A DNA stretch of 10,173 bases, from contig CAKRJK010000025.1 of assembly GCA_934351705.1 (NCBI GenBank), forward strand, positions 1 to 10,173, given 5' to 3'. Positions 1 to 6,088 of the stretch are shown in pieces (positions within the stretch are counted from its first letter, which is position 1; each line of letters opens with the position of its first letter). The notes under the pieces were generated by a model. It worked only from the letters and a program-made list of their open reading frames with translations, did not search any database and had not been told where the DNA came from. The stretch comes from an uncultured Lachnospiraceae bacterium. Its GTDB lineage: Bacteria > Bacillota > Clostridia > Lachnospirales > Lachnospiraceae. Both the position numbers and the translations under genes were made by a program.

Positions 1-198
1 GTGCGGTAATACAACGGCTCCACGGATCTGCTGCTCTGCATGACGTCCATCACAACCTGTTCTGATATGAGCTTCGATTGTTTCATCAAATTTTGCAACT
101 GCTGCTTTTTTTACAAGGCCCATTGCCTCATCAACATCATACTGAGCGCCTCTGTCGATGTTTTTTGCAGCTTCTACATATTTCTTTCCTCGTTTCAT
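1..198 (-). CDS. rplA: 50S ribosomal protein L1, N-terminal part (cut by window edge)
   Basis: Sixty-six codons of the N-terminus of ribosomal protein L1 are visible; the gene runs off the window at base 1, exactly on a codon boundary. The translation begins [15 protein letters not shown] and continues with the typical L1 sequence in which [18 protein letters not shown] is recognisable, the start of the RNA-binding domain. L1 builds the mobile L1 stalk of the large subunit near the E site and, in many bacteria, represses its own mRNA. The ATG at 198 is supported by an AGGAGG ribosome binding site at 208-213. It is the last visible gene of the rpmG-secE-nusG-rplK-rplA operon; rplJ-rplL usually follow but lie outside. 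The 136-base gap to rplK holds a candidate L1 binding hairpin. Confidence 0.95.
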   Translation of the reverse strand, partial: MKRGKKYVEAAKNIDRGAQYDVDEAMGLVKKAAVAKFDETIEAHIRTGCDGRHAEQQIRGAVVLPH

Positions 199-214
199 TC
201 TTTAAAACCTCCTA

Positions 215-243
215 GTGGTAATATCGGGAGTAGTCCCTCCCAC
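215..243 (-). promoter_or_regulatory. Candidate L1 autoregulatory RNA hairpin upstream of rplA
   Basis: Read on the minus strand, this 29-base element begins GTGGGAGGG and ends CCCGATATTACCAC. The outer GUGG/CCAC can pair, an inner GGG/CCC or GGGAG/CUCCC can pair, and the unpaired GAG and GAUAUUA sides are asymmetric. From memory, a GUGGGAGG...CCAC pattern recurs in rplK-rplA spacers of Firmicutes and mimics the L1 site on 23S rRNA. The element ends one base before the rplA ribosome binding site, so bound L1 could block rplA translation. The structure is seen directly; the function is inferred from family knowledge. Confidence 0.55.
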
Positions 244-334
244 GATTGTTTCGTTTCAGTCTTTTTTGCGATTTGATTTGTTATAAAGGTTCAATCTGCG
301 TCTTACGACTTGATTTCACCAAGTTGGTTACGGT

Positions 335-760
335 CTAGTCCTCTACAACTACACCCATACTTCTGCAGGTTCCTGCAATCATGCTCATTGCAGCTTCTAA
401 TGATCCTGCATTTAAATCCGGCATTTTAAGCTCTGCGATTTCCTGTACTTTTGCTTTGGAAATTGTAGCTACTTTGTCTTTCTGTGGTACTGCAGAACCG
501 GATTTGATATTACAAGCTTTCTTGATCAATACCGGTGCCGGCGGTGTTTTTGTTACGAAGCTGAAGCTTCTGTCTGCATATACAGTGATTACTACAGGGA
601 TGATTAAGTCTCCCTGATCAGCAGTCTTTGCGTTAAACTGTTTTGTAAACTCTACGATATTAACGCCGTGCTGTCCAAGTGCAGGTCCAACAGGTGGTGC
701 CGGTGTTGCTTTACCAGCCGGAATCTGCAATTTAATATATCCTTCTACTTTCTTTGCCAT
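335..760 (-). CDS. rplK: 50S ribosomal protein L11
   Basis: This 141-residue protein is complete and of the usual length for L11, which forms the GTPase-associated stalk base with 23S rRNA and takes part in translation factor binding and the stringent response. The N-terminal domain shows the hallmark PPVGPALGQ at residues 22-30, whose prolines contact thiopeptide-type ligands, followed by [13 protein letters not shown]. The C-terminal rRNA-binding domain includes the [16 protein letters not shown] stretch and ends SMGVVVED. The ATG at 760 follows an AAGGAGG site. The gene lies 23 bases downstream of nusG and 136 bases upstream of rplA, the classic L11-L1 arrangement. Nothing unusual is seen. 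Confidence 0.98.
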   Translation of the reverse strand: MAKKVEGYIKLQIPAGKATPAPPVGPALGQHGVNIVEFTKQFNAKTADQGDLIIPVVITVYADRSFSFVTKTPPAPVLIKKACNIKSGSAVPQKDKVATISKAKVQEIAELKMPDLNAGSLEAAMSMIAGTCRSMGVVVED

Positions 761-783
761 TTGGATAAGTCCTCCTTGTTAGT

Positions 784-1302
784 TTAGTTTGTCTTTCTTA
801 CATCTGCGAAACTGATCTCTACCGGTGTTTCGCGACCAAAAAGTTCTACATTAATAGTCACAATCTGTTTTCCGTAGTTCATCGCCTGAATAACCCCGAT
901 CGTATCTTTCCATACGCCTCCGGTTATTACCACGGTGTCTCCTTCTGCAAAATCGACTACTATGTTGTCTGATTTGATTCCCAATGGTCTCATTTCAGCT
1001 TCAGTGAGCGGTACGGGCTTCGATCCCGGACCAACAAATCCGGTAACGCCTCTGGTATTTCTGACAACATACCATGTGTCATCATTCATTACCATATTAA
1101 TAAGTACATAACCCGGAAACATTTTCTTCTGAACCTGCTTCTTAGCACCATTTTTCAGTTCAACAACATCCTGCATCGGAACCCGAACTTCCAGTATCTG
1201 GTCTTCAAGATGTCTGTTTTCAATTGTCTTATCAATGTTCGCCTTTACCTTATTCTCATATCCTGAGTAGGTATGAACGACATACCAGTGTGCCTCTGCC
1301 AT
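784..1302 (-). CDS. nusG: Transcription termination/antitermination factor NusG
   Basis: A 172-residue NusG, near the usual length. The NGN domain (about residues 4-108) starts HWYVVHTYSGYENKVKANI and contains the FPGYVLI core at 62-68 and TRGVTGFVG at 83-91; this domain binds the RNA polymerase clamp. The C-terminal KOW domain (about 118-170) carries EGDTVVITGGVWKDTIGVI, the part that contacts Rho or ribosomal protein S10 in studied relatives. It lies 19 bases after secE and 23 before rplK, in the standard secE-nusG-rplK order. The ATG at 1302 is preceded by a GAGGTGAT ribosome binding site. No insertion between the two domains is seen, so this is the housekeeping factor and not a specialised paralogue such as LoaP. 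Confidence 0.98.
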   Translation of the reverse strand: MAEAHWYVVHTYSGYENKVKANIDKTIENRHLEDQILEVRVPMQDVVELKNGAKKQVQKKMFPGYVLINMVMNDDTWYVVRNTRGVTGFVGPGSKPVPLTEAEMRPLGIKSDNIVVDFAEGDTVVITGGVWKDTIGVIQAMNYGKQIVTINVELFGRETPVEISFADVRKTN

Positions 1303-1321
1303 AAAATCACCTCTGCCTCCA

Positions 1322-1534
1322 TTATAAGTTTACTAGGAAATCCACACCATATTGGATAATATAATCCAAAAGTGCGATAATCAAACCTAAAACAACAGAT
1401 GTTGCTACAACTGCTGTCGTCTGTTTTGTGAGTGATTCTTTATCAGGCCAAATGATCTTTTGAAATTCAGCCTTCAGACCGGCAAACCGACTCTCTTTTG
1501 CCTGAGAGCTTTCATTATTATTGGTTTCTCCCAT
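1322..1534 (-). CDS. secE: Preprotein translocase subunit SecE
   Basis: A short SecE of 70 residues of the single-span Gram-positive type. It clamps SecY in the SecYEG channel of the cytoplasmic membrane. Residues 1-20 are polar; the conserved amphipathic helix FAGLKAEFQKIIWPDKESL (17-35) contains the diagnostic IWP, and one membrane span covers about residues 40-62. I chose the ATG at 1534 because an AAGGAAG ribosome binding site lies eight bases upstream. An in-frame GTG at 1543 would add three residues but overlaps that site. The gene is 33 bases after rpmG and 19 before nusG. Confidence 0.95.
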   Translation of the reverse strand: MGETNNNESSQAKESRFAGLKAEFQKIIWPDKESLTKQTTAVVATSVVLGLIIALLDYIIQYGVDFLVNL

Positions 1535-1567
1535 CTTGGTCACTTCCTTTGCTCTATCCTGTCCTAC

Positions 1568-1717
1568 TTACTTTGTTTCTTTGTGTAATGTATGAGTTTT
1601 GCAGAATCTACAATATTTCTTTGTTTCCATTCTGTCCGGATGAGCTTTCTTGTCCTTTGTCATGTTGTAATTACGCTGTTTACATTCTGTACATGCCAAT
1701 GTTATCTTCGTGCGCAC
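1568..1717 (-). CDS. rpmG: 50S ribosomal protein L33 (zinc-ribbon form)
   Basis: A 49-codon gene with a GTG start that encodes a protein beginning [17 protein letters not shown] and ending [10 protein letters not shown]. Two cysteine pairs, CTEC at residues 9-12 and CRFC at 36-39, form the zinc ribbon of the C+ form of L33, a small large-subunit protein near the E site. The GTG at 1717 is preceded by a GGAGGTG ribosome binding site at 1724-1730 on the minus strand with normal spacing, which favours it over upstream codons. It is the first gene of the operon with secE and nusG; a strong promoter lies about 70 bases upstream. A zinc-dependent form suggests a zinc-free paralogue may exist elsewhere, which cannot be seen here. 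Confidence 0.95.
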   Translation of the reverse strand: MRTKITLACTECKQRNYNMTKDKKAHPDRMETKKYCRFCKTHTLHKETK

Positions 1718-1787
1718 AACTTCCACCTCCACTTTAATTCTTTCTGTTTTTAGGCATAAAAAAAAGACCTACTTCCATCGCTAGTCT

Positions 1788-1816
1788 AATATAGCACAAT
1801 CATTTTTGCACGTCAA
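1788..1816 (-). promoter_or_regulatory. Sigma-A promoter of the rpmG-secE-nusG-rplK-rplA operon
   Basis: On the minus strand there is a -35 TTGACG (1811-1816), a spacer of exactly 17 bases, and a -10 TATATT (1788-1793). This is close to the housekeeping consensus and points toward rpmG. Transcription should start near 1781, giving a leader of about 64 bases before the GTG start. It is the only good promoter seen for the five-gene operon. Confidence 0.85.
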
Positions 1817-1869
1817 TACCTTTTGCCAAGTTTCCTGCCCGTATTTGGCTTATTTTTTTGGATTTTCTC

Positions 1870-1896
1870 TTAATTTCTTGTGATTTTTGTCGATAT
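1870..1896 (+). promoter_or_regulatory. Sigma-D (FliA-type) promoter-like site upstream of the FliD-like gene
   Basis: TTAA at 1870-1873, then exactly 15 bases, then GTCGATAT at 1889-1896. The known consensus for flagellar sigma-D/sigma-28 in Firmicutes is TAAA-N15-GCCGATAT, so the match is 3 of 4 and 7 of 8 with the correct spacing. It points toward the FliD-like gene, 148 bases upstream of its start. The region is T-rich, which lowers the weight of the -35 match. Confidence 0.5.
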
Positions 1897-1935
1897 ATAC
1901 GTTAACAGATATGGTATTTTTTGCCTATTTGCTAA

Positions 1936-1964
1936 ATGACAAATGAATAAATTCATATTATAAT
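1936..1964 (+). promoter_or_regulatory. Sigma-A-like promoter of the FliD-like gene
   Basis: A -35-like ATGACA (1936-1941), a 17-base spacer and a perfect -10 TATAAT (1959-1964). The start of transcription should fall near 1971, giving a leader of about 74 bases. It could act alone or beside the sigma-D-like site upstream. Confidence 0.65.
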
Positions 1965-1988
1965 GTAGTTATATAAATGGATTTATAT
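1943..1988 (+). promoter_or_regulatory. Two palindromes overlapping the promoter (possible operators)
   Basis: ATGAAT-AA-ATTCAT (1943-1956) sits between the -35 and -10 boxes, and ATATAAAT-GG-ATTTATAT (1971-1988) sits at the expected transcription start. Both have perfect arms and two-base centres. The two-base centre is too tight for a normal RNA hairpin loop, so binding of a dimeric protein to DNA is more likely. The AT-rich context makes chance palindromes more frequent, and no regulator is identified. Confidence 0.35.
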
Positions 1989-2001
1989 TATGATACCCTT
2001 G

Positions 2002-2043
2002 ATGCATTGTGCATATTTCATGGAGGAAAGGAGGGGAACGGAT
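2002..2043 (+). promoter_or_regulatory. Leader hairpins with candidate CsrA binding site on the FliD-like mRNA
   Basis: Two adjacent small hairpins lie in the leader: AUGCA-UUG-UGCAU (2002-2014) and UUUC-AUGGAG-GAAA (2016-2029). The second presents AUGGAG as a six-base loop, which fits the ANGGAN loop recognised by CsrA. Two further ANGGAN motifs follow, AAGGAG (2028-2033) inside the ribosome binding site and ACGGAT (2038-2043) just before the ATG. Binding here would block ribosome access. The stem is only four base pairs, so the site is a candidate. Confidence 0.45.
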
Positions 2044-2044
2044 T

Positions 2045-3343
2045 ATGGCTGCGATTGATTCAGTTTATAATTATTATCTAAGTACATATTCAAATTCGAG
2101 AGTATCCCGTTATGACTCTCATAAAAAGAGTGAACTTCGTGATATTTACAACAAGATCGTAAAAGTTAATCAGGAATCTCCTCTTTATAAGATTTCACAC
2201 TCCAAAGATGTGACAAAATTTGTCATTGACGTCAAAGAGAGTGCCCGTCAGATCAAGAATGTGATCTCTTCTCTTTCCACAGACGGCCACGGCATCGAGA
2301 GTGCTTTTTCAAAAAAAGTTGCCTCTTCGTCCAACGAGGACATTGTGGAGGCAAAATATATCGGCAACGGCCGTCAGTCCGATTCTGTGAATGATTTCGA
2401 GATTGAGATCCGCAAACTTGCGACTCCACAGATAAATATCGGTAATTTTTTGTCGGACAACGGCAAAGATATGGAGACCGGTGCGTATTCTTTTGATCTG
2501 GATACCCCTTCGGCTTCTTATGAATTTCAGTTTAACATTAATGACGGCGAGAAAAACAGAGATGTTCTAAACAAACTCGCCCGATTGGTAAACAACGCAG
2601 ACATCGGTCTGCGGGCAGAGATTCTTTCAAATGAACATTCCGAGAGTGCATTGAGCATTGTGTCTACGCAGACAGGACTCAGTGCGGACGAAACCTCTCT
2701 TTTTAATATTGTTCCCGAGGGAACGACCGGTTCTTATGCGGTAATGAACAAGCTGGGTATCAACCACATTACTTATCCGGCTGAAAATTCTTCATTTTTA
2801 TTGAACGGACAGGAGTATTCTTCGTATTCCAACACCGTTACGATTGACAACACGTTTGAATTGACTTTAAAGAATGTTACCCCACCGGGACAGAGCGAAA
2901 CCGTGGGCTACAAGACGAGCGTGGACGCTGTCGCAGACAATCTCAATGATCTGATCGAGTCTTACAACTCCATTATTGATATTGCGACAACCAGTGCCGG
3001 TGCAAGCCAGCAGGGCAATCGTCTTTTATATGATATGCGAAGTGTTCCGAACGCGTTTTCCAATGAGCTTGAGTCTATCGGGTTGAGGACTGCGGATGAC
3101 GGTAAGATTCAATTAGATAAAGCTCTTTTATCGGATGCGATTTCTTCCACGGATGCAAAGGCGAATTTTTCTGTGCTGAACGCATTTAAAGATGCTCTTA
3201 ACGATAAGGCTACCAAAGCCTCTATCAATCCTATGAAATATGTGAACAAAGTGATTGTGGCTTATAAGAATCCGAATCATATTGAGGCTACGCCTTATGT
3301 GACTTCTGTTTATTCGGGGTTGATGTTAGATCATTATTGTTGA
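2045..3343 (+). CDS. FliD-related protein without the usual FliD N-terminus
   Basis: This 432-residue protein resembles the middle and C-terminal parts of flagellar filament caps. Residues 117-223 (FEIEIRKLATPQINIG to SLFNIV) look like the FliD head domain, with the usual run of a lateral strand, a paired N...GLRAEI and a ...SIVSTQTG. FLLNGQEYSSYSNTVT (251-266), NDLIESYNSIIDI (301-313) and LESIGLRTADDGKIQLDK (342-359) match FliD patterns of the form NG-x-Y-S-N, SYN and GI-x-x-DGxL-x-D. The first 115 residues, beginning MAAIDSVYNYYLSTYSN, do not show the VxGLxSGMDT opening of FliD, and the C-terminus ends in HYC. The ATG at 2045 is chosen because AAAGGAGGGG precedes it; a GTG at 2009 in frame would lie upstream of that site. 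It is transcribed divergently from rpmG and convergently to the flagellar operon. It could be an accessory cap or a surface protein; its role is not known to me. Confidence 0.7.
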   Translation: MAAIDSVYNYYLSTYSNSRVSRYDSHKKSELRDIYNKIVKVNQESPLYKISHSKDVTKFVIDVKESARQIKNVISSLSTDGHGIESAFSKKVASSSNEDIVEAKYIGNGRQSDSVNDFEIEIRKLATPQINIGNFLSDNGKDMETGAYSFDLDTPSASYEFQFNINDGEKNRDVLNKLARLVNNADIGLRAEILSNEHSESALSIVSTQTGLSADETSLFNIVPEGTTGSYAVMNKLGINHITYPAENSSFLLNGQEYSSYSNTVTIDNTFELTLKNVTPPGQSETVGYKTSVDAVADNLNDLIESYNSIIDIATTSAGASQQGNRLLYDMRSVPNAFSNELESIGLRTADDGKIQLDKALLSDAISSTDAKANFSVLNAFKDALNDKATKASINPMKYVNKVIVAYKNPNHIEATPYVTSVYSGLMLDHYC

Positions 3344-3355
3344 TCGGGAGGGGGC

Positions 3356-3634
3356 TTACAAATTACATTTGCTGACCGGGGAGCCGTCTAACAGGAATGT
3401 CCATTCAACAAAGATAAACGAGAACTTTTGTGTGGCAGTAATATAGAGGTCCAAACAGACGTTATAAAACCGCAGTATCAGAAACTCGACACTTACGTGT
3501 CTCAAACAGTCTGATACTGCTGTTACGTTTTGTTTTGACCTCTATATAACTGCCACACAAAAGTTCTCGAAAATATCTTTGCTGAATGGACATTCCTGTT
3601 AGACGGCTCCCCGGTCAGCAAATGCAATTTGTAA
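3356..3634. repeat. Giant imperfect palindrome (about 96-base arms) between convergent genes
   Basis: The left arm 3356-3451 and the reverse complement of the right arm 3537-3634 align over 96 and 98 bases with five mismatches and one two-base gap, including 42 uninterrupted matching bases. The ends are TTACAAATT and AATTTGTAA. The 85-base centre continues the symmetry: GCAGTATCAG (3472-3481) pairs with 3511-3520, and GACAC-TTAC-GTGTC (3488-3501) forms an apical hairpin. It starts 12 bases after the FliD-like stop and ends 14 bases from the end of the chaperone gene, so it fills the convergent gap. No reading frame of note, no clear target duplication and no T-run next to either end are seen. 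It could be a MITE-like element with long terminal repeats or a large RNA hairpin; it is not a normal terminator. Confidence 0.9.
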
Positions 3635-3648
3635 TCTCTTAAGACGGT

Positions 3649-4128
3649 TTATTTTTTTCTGTCCATGAATTGCGGGTCGATGACGTTTAGCTGCTGCATA
3701 TTGGTATAATATTGTGCCGCAGCTTTACTTCCCGCTTTTACGCTGCGAAGTTTTTTTCTGGCTTTTGAGAATTGTTGTGTTGCGAGTTCTTTATTACGCT
3801 GCTCCTGCGCTTGAACGGTCATGCTCCGCTCGGTGATTTCGGATATTAGTTCCTGCATCTGCTTGATCTCATCGGCATGAGCTTCCCGGTTTGTGTCCAG
3901 TTCTTCTTTTACTCTGGTATAAACCTCTTCAAATCCGTCATCTAAAAAGACAATTTTATCAACAAATTCGCTCTTTGCTCTGACGTTTTCTTCAAACGCA
4001 TCCATATCCGCTTCTTCTTCCGAAAGAATCTCGAACTGCTCTTTATTCTTTTGTATAATATTATCCAAAGCCTCCACTTTATTGTGAAGGCTCTGGATTA
4101 ATATCTGGATATAACTCTTTTCCTGCAT
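3649..4128 (-). CDS. Probable flagellar export chaperone, FlgN/FliT-like
   Basis: A 159-residue, highly charged and almost wholly helical protein. Residues 1-115 form long amphipathic helices (QSLHNKVEALDNIIQKNKEQ, then ITERSMTVQAQEQRNKELA) suited to a coiled-coil bundle, and the tail ANPxxx-like part reads AAQYYTNMQQLNVIDPQFMDRKK, where the terminal F-M-D-R-K-K resembles the F-D-K-K ending I know from Firmicute FlgN-type proteins. These proteins hold FlgK/FlgL or FliD in the cytoplasm before export. It is the last gene of the operon, nine bases after fliS, and its ribosome binding site overlaps the fliS stop codon. The position after fliS suggests a FliT role, while the C-terminus suggests FlgN; I cannot decide between them. 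The ATG at 4128 is the natural start. Confidence 0.6.
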   Translation of the reverse strand: MQEKSYIQILIQSLHNKVEALDNIIQKNKEQFEILSEEEADMDAFEENVRAKSEFVDKIVFLDDGFEEVYTRVKEELDTNREAHADEIKQMQELISEITERSMTVQAQEQRNKELATQQFSKARKKLRSVKAGSKAAAQYYTNMQQLNVIDPQFMDRKK

Positions 4129-4137
4129 AAAAGTCTC

Positions 4138-4524
4138 CTAATTGGCTTTTGCCAGTTTGTTGGCACGCATAACCTCTTTCCATGTATCACGCATGGTACG
4201 AAGGTGTCCTAATACTTCTTCTAAGATTTCTTTATCTTTTTTGACATTTGCTTCTGTCAGACGATCTAACAGATAATTGTATACATTGTCAAAGTCTTTT
4301 GCTACTTCATACTTGAAATCCAGTGTTGCCTGAAACTCTCCGATAATGCGTTCTACCTTTTTGATATTGATATGTGCTTTCTCAATATCTTTTTGCTCGA
4401 TACCCATAATCGCAATATTACAGAATTTGATAGCTCCATCGTATAGCATAAGGGTTAATTCAGCCGGTGAAGCTGTCAATACCTTGCTATTGTTATATGC
4501 CTGATACGCATTATTTGGTGCCAT
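4138..4524 (-). CDS. fliS: Flagellin export chaperone FliS
   Basis: A complete FliS of 128 residues, the usual size. FliS binds the C-terminal helix of flagellin in the cytoplasm, keeps it from polymerising and delivers it to the export gate. The family opening is plain: AYQAYNNSKVLTASPAELTLMLYDGAIKF, with the conserved PxELxLMLYDG core at about residues 20-30. The remaining residues form the helical bundle typical of the family, including the paired helices IEQKDIEKAHINIKKVERII and YEVAKDFDNVYNYLLDRL. It sits 19 bases after fliD, with an AAGGGGGAT ribosome binding site. In Bacillus-type systems FliS also influences CsrA-FliW control indirectly, by binding flagellin that would otherwise bind FliW. 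Confidence 0.97.
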   Translation of the reverse strand: MAPNNAYQAYNNSKVLTASPAELTLMLYDGAIKFCNIAIMGIEQKDIEKAHINIKKVERIIGEFQATLDFKYEVAKDFDNVYNYLLDRLTEANVKKDKEILEEVLGHLRTMRDTWKEVMRANKLAKAN

Positions 4525-4543
4525 ATATTCATCCCCCTTATTT

Positions 4544-6076
4544 TTACGATGTTCCCAACAATCCTGATAACTGGCTCTGCTGTGAATTCAACTTGGACAG
4601 TGCTGTCTCCATTGCACTGAACTGTTTGTAGTAGTAGTCCTCTTTATCCTGAAGTTTCTGCTCCCAAGCTTTGATAGACTTGGTGTAGTTGTCGTAATCC
4701 TTCTGCATCTGTTTATCGTTGTAAACTTTGAATGCACTGCTCAAGTCTGTGGTTCCCATCTTTTTGTTGAGTTCGGTGTACACACCTTTTGCTAACTGCT
4801 GGAAGAATCCTGCTACCGCTTCCGGATCATTTGCGATCGCTGTTCTTAATTTATCCTCATTTGCTTTTGTGGAATCGTCTTCGCTGTCACCGTCGATATG
4901 GTAAACACCTTTTTCATTATCTGATGCAACAAAGTATCCCAATGTCTTAATTCCGAAAGAAGAAAGGCTGTAAGTCTTGCCGTTCACTTCGTAAGATTTT
5001 GCCATCTGGACCTTCATCATGGAAGAGATAGAACCCAAGGTAGAGTCCCTTCTGAGCAGGGATTTTTTGATTTTTTCTTCCCACTTCTCAACTTCTTTAT
5101 CTGACATCTCTGCTTTTTCATCATCGGTCAGCGGCTCATATCCTTTTGCCTGCTCTGCATTGTATGCCTCGTCCATAGATTTGATCAAATCGTTGTAATC
5201 TTTTAAGAAGCTCTTAATGCTGTCGTAGATTCCATCGACATCTGTCTCTGTTACCAGACTCATTGTGGAATCACTCACACCTGTCGCAGTAATTGTCAGT
5301 CCGTTAATCTGGAATGTATTGCTCTCGCCTTTAAAGATTGCTCCGTTCAATTCGATCTCTGCATTTTCTGCTGCCTGTTTGGTTGCATAGTCCTCGCTTT
5401 TAACTTCCTGACCTGTGATCTTCTTCACATCATCTGCCGTCGCAAGTCCCAAGCTCTCTAATCTGTCTAAGTCTTCCTGTGACTCAACTACAAAATTGAA
5501 ATCGGATGCAAGTCCTGTCTCTTTAGAGTTTACAAAAAATCTCTGCTGTTTTTCGTCGAAACTTGCAGATACACCCTGCTCTGATAAAGCAGATGTAAAA
5601 TCTGCGATTGTCATGTCATCGGTAACCTCGATGGTTTTCTTCTTTCCGCCTACCTCGATGGTCATGTTTCCCGATTTAATTCCCAACTCAGAAAGCGTTG
5701 TCTTGGCGGTATAAGGATCTTTTGCGTTCTCTAACTTTTTACCGGTCAAATATCCGGCTGTTGCCAATTTGTTTGTTTTTAACGTCTGTGTACCGTTTAA
5801 TACACTTGCGTCTGCTGTGATCGTTGCCTTTGTCGGATCGGACAATGTCGTCTTTTTCAAGTTGGTAAAATTACCGGACAATCTCATATTGCTGAGTGAG
5901 CCGGTATAAAATCCGTAGATTTTATTATTCATCTCTTTCCAGGAATCCTGTGTCCAGGATAATTTTGTCTGAGCCTTTGTAACATCATCTTTTTTTGTCG
6001 CATATGCAGACACTAATTCCTGTACAAGGGAATCGGTATCCATTCCGGATACTAAACCTGTTACTCGAACTGCCAT
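4544..6076 (-). CDS. fliD: Flagellar filament capping protein FliD (HAP2)
   Basis: A 510-residue filament cap. After export it sits as an oligomer at the filament tip and helps incoming flagellin fold and assemble. The N-terminus VRVTGLVSGMDTDSLVQELV (3-22) is the family signature of the D0 part. It is followed by a helical D1 segment and a head region (about 75-260) that includes ELGIKSGNMTIEV and a second strand-rich part. FQINGLTITATGVSD and SIKSFLKDYNDLIKSMDEAYN mark the return to D1 (about 255-310), and the last 80 residues are coiled-coil (AWEQKLQDKEDYYYKQF, SKLNSQQSQLSGLLGTS). The ATG at 6076 follows AGGAGG that overlaps the flaG stop region, so flaG and fliD are probably coupled. It is longer than some FliD proteins, mainly through the head, and contains a lysine- and glutamate-rich segment. 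Confidence 0.96.
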   Translation of the reverse strand: MAVRVTGLVSGMDTDSLVQELVSAYATKKDDVTKAQTKLSWTQDSWKEMNNKIYGFYTGSLSNMRLSGNFTNLKKTTLSDPTKATITADASVLNGTQTLKTNKLATAGYLTGKKLENAKDPYTAKTTLSELGIKSGNMTIEVGGKKKTIEVTDDMTIADFTSALSEQGVSASFDEKQQRFFVNSKETGLASDFNFVVESQEDLDRLESLGLATADDVKKITGQEVKSEDYATKQAAENAEIELNGAIFKGESNTFQINGLTITATGVSDSTMSLVTETDVDGIYDSIKSFLKDYNDLIKSMDEAYNAEQAKGYEPLTDDEKAEMSDKEVEKWEEKIKKSLLRRDSTLGSISSMMKVQMAKSYEVNGKTYSLSSFGIKTLGYFVASDNEKGVYHIDGDSEDDSTKANEDKLRTAIANDPEAVAGFFQQLAKGVYTELNKKMGTTDLSSAFKVYNDKQMQKDYDNYTKSIKAWEQKLQDKEDYYYKQFSAMETALSKLNSQQSQLSGLLGTS

Positions 6077-6088
6077 GTCGCCTGCCTC

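Larger units (their letters stand above)
1718..2044. other. Divergent intergenic region between rpmG and the FliD-like gene
   Basis: This 327-base AT-rich stretch holds no gene. From left to right it contains the rpmG leader with a run of eight T on the minus strand (1758-1765), the minus-strand housekeeping promoter (1788-1816), a plus-strand sigma-D-like promoter (1870-1896), a plus-strand sigma-A-like promoter (1936-1964) with two palindromes around it (1943-1956 and 1971-1988), and a leader with two small hairpins (2002-2014 and 2016-2029) before the FliD-like start. Each is described separately. Confidence 0.8.

Noticed and set aside
40..276. Plus-strand reading frame opposite rplA
   Set aside because: It is cysteine- and phenylalanine-rich, overlaps the clear L1 gene in antisense and has no ribosome binding site; similar shadow frames opposite fliD, flgK, flaG and csrA were dropped for the same reason.
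1758..1786. Weak hairpin followed by eight T in the rpmG leader, like an attenuator
   Set aside because: The transcription start predicted from the promoter at 1788-1816 is near 1781, so most of the 5' arm (1782-1786) would not be in the RNA; the stem is also only about five pairs with a bulge.
2009..2044. GTG at 2009 as the start of the FliD-like gene
   Set aside because: It lies upstream of the strong AAAGGAGGGG site at 2027-2036, which is correctly spaced for the ATG at 2045, and the extra 12 residues encode the ribosome binding site itself.
3344..3648. Palindrome as a simple bidirectional terminator
   Set aside because: The stem is far longer than terminator stems and neither end is followed by a T-run in the direction of transcription; the T-rich stretch near 3650 is inside the chaperone gene.
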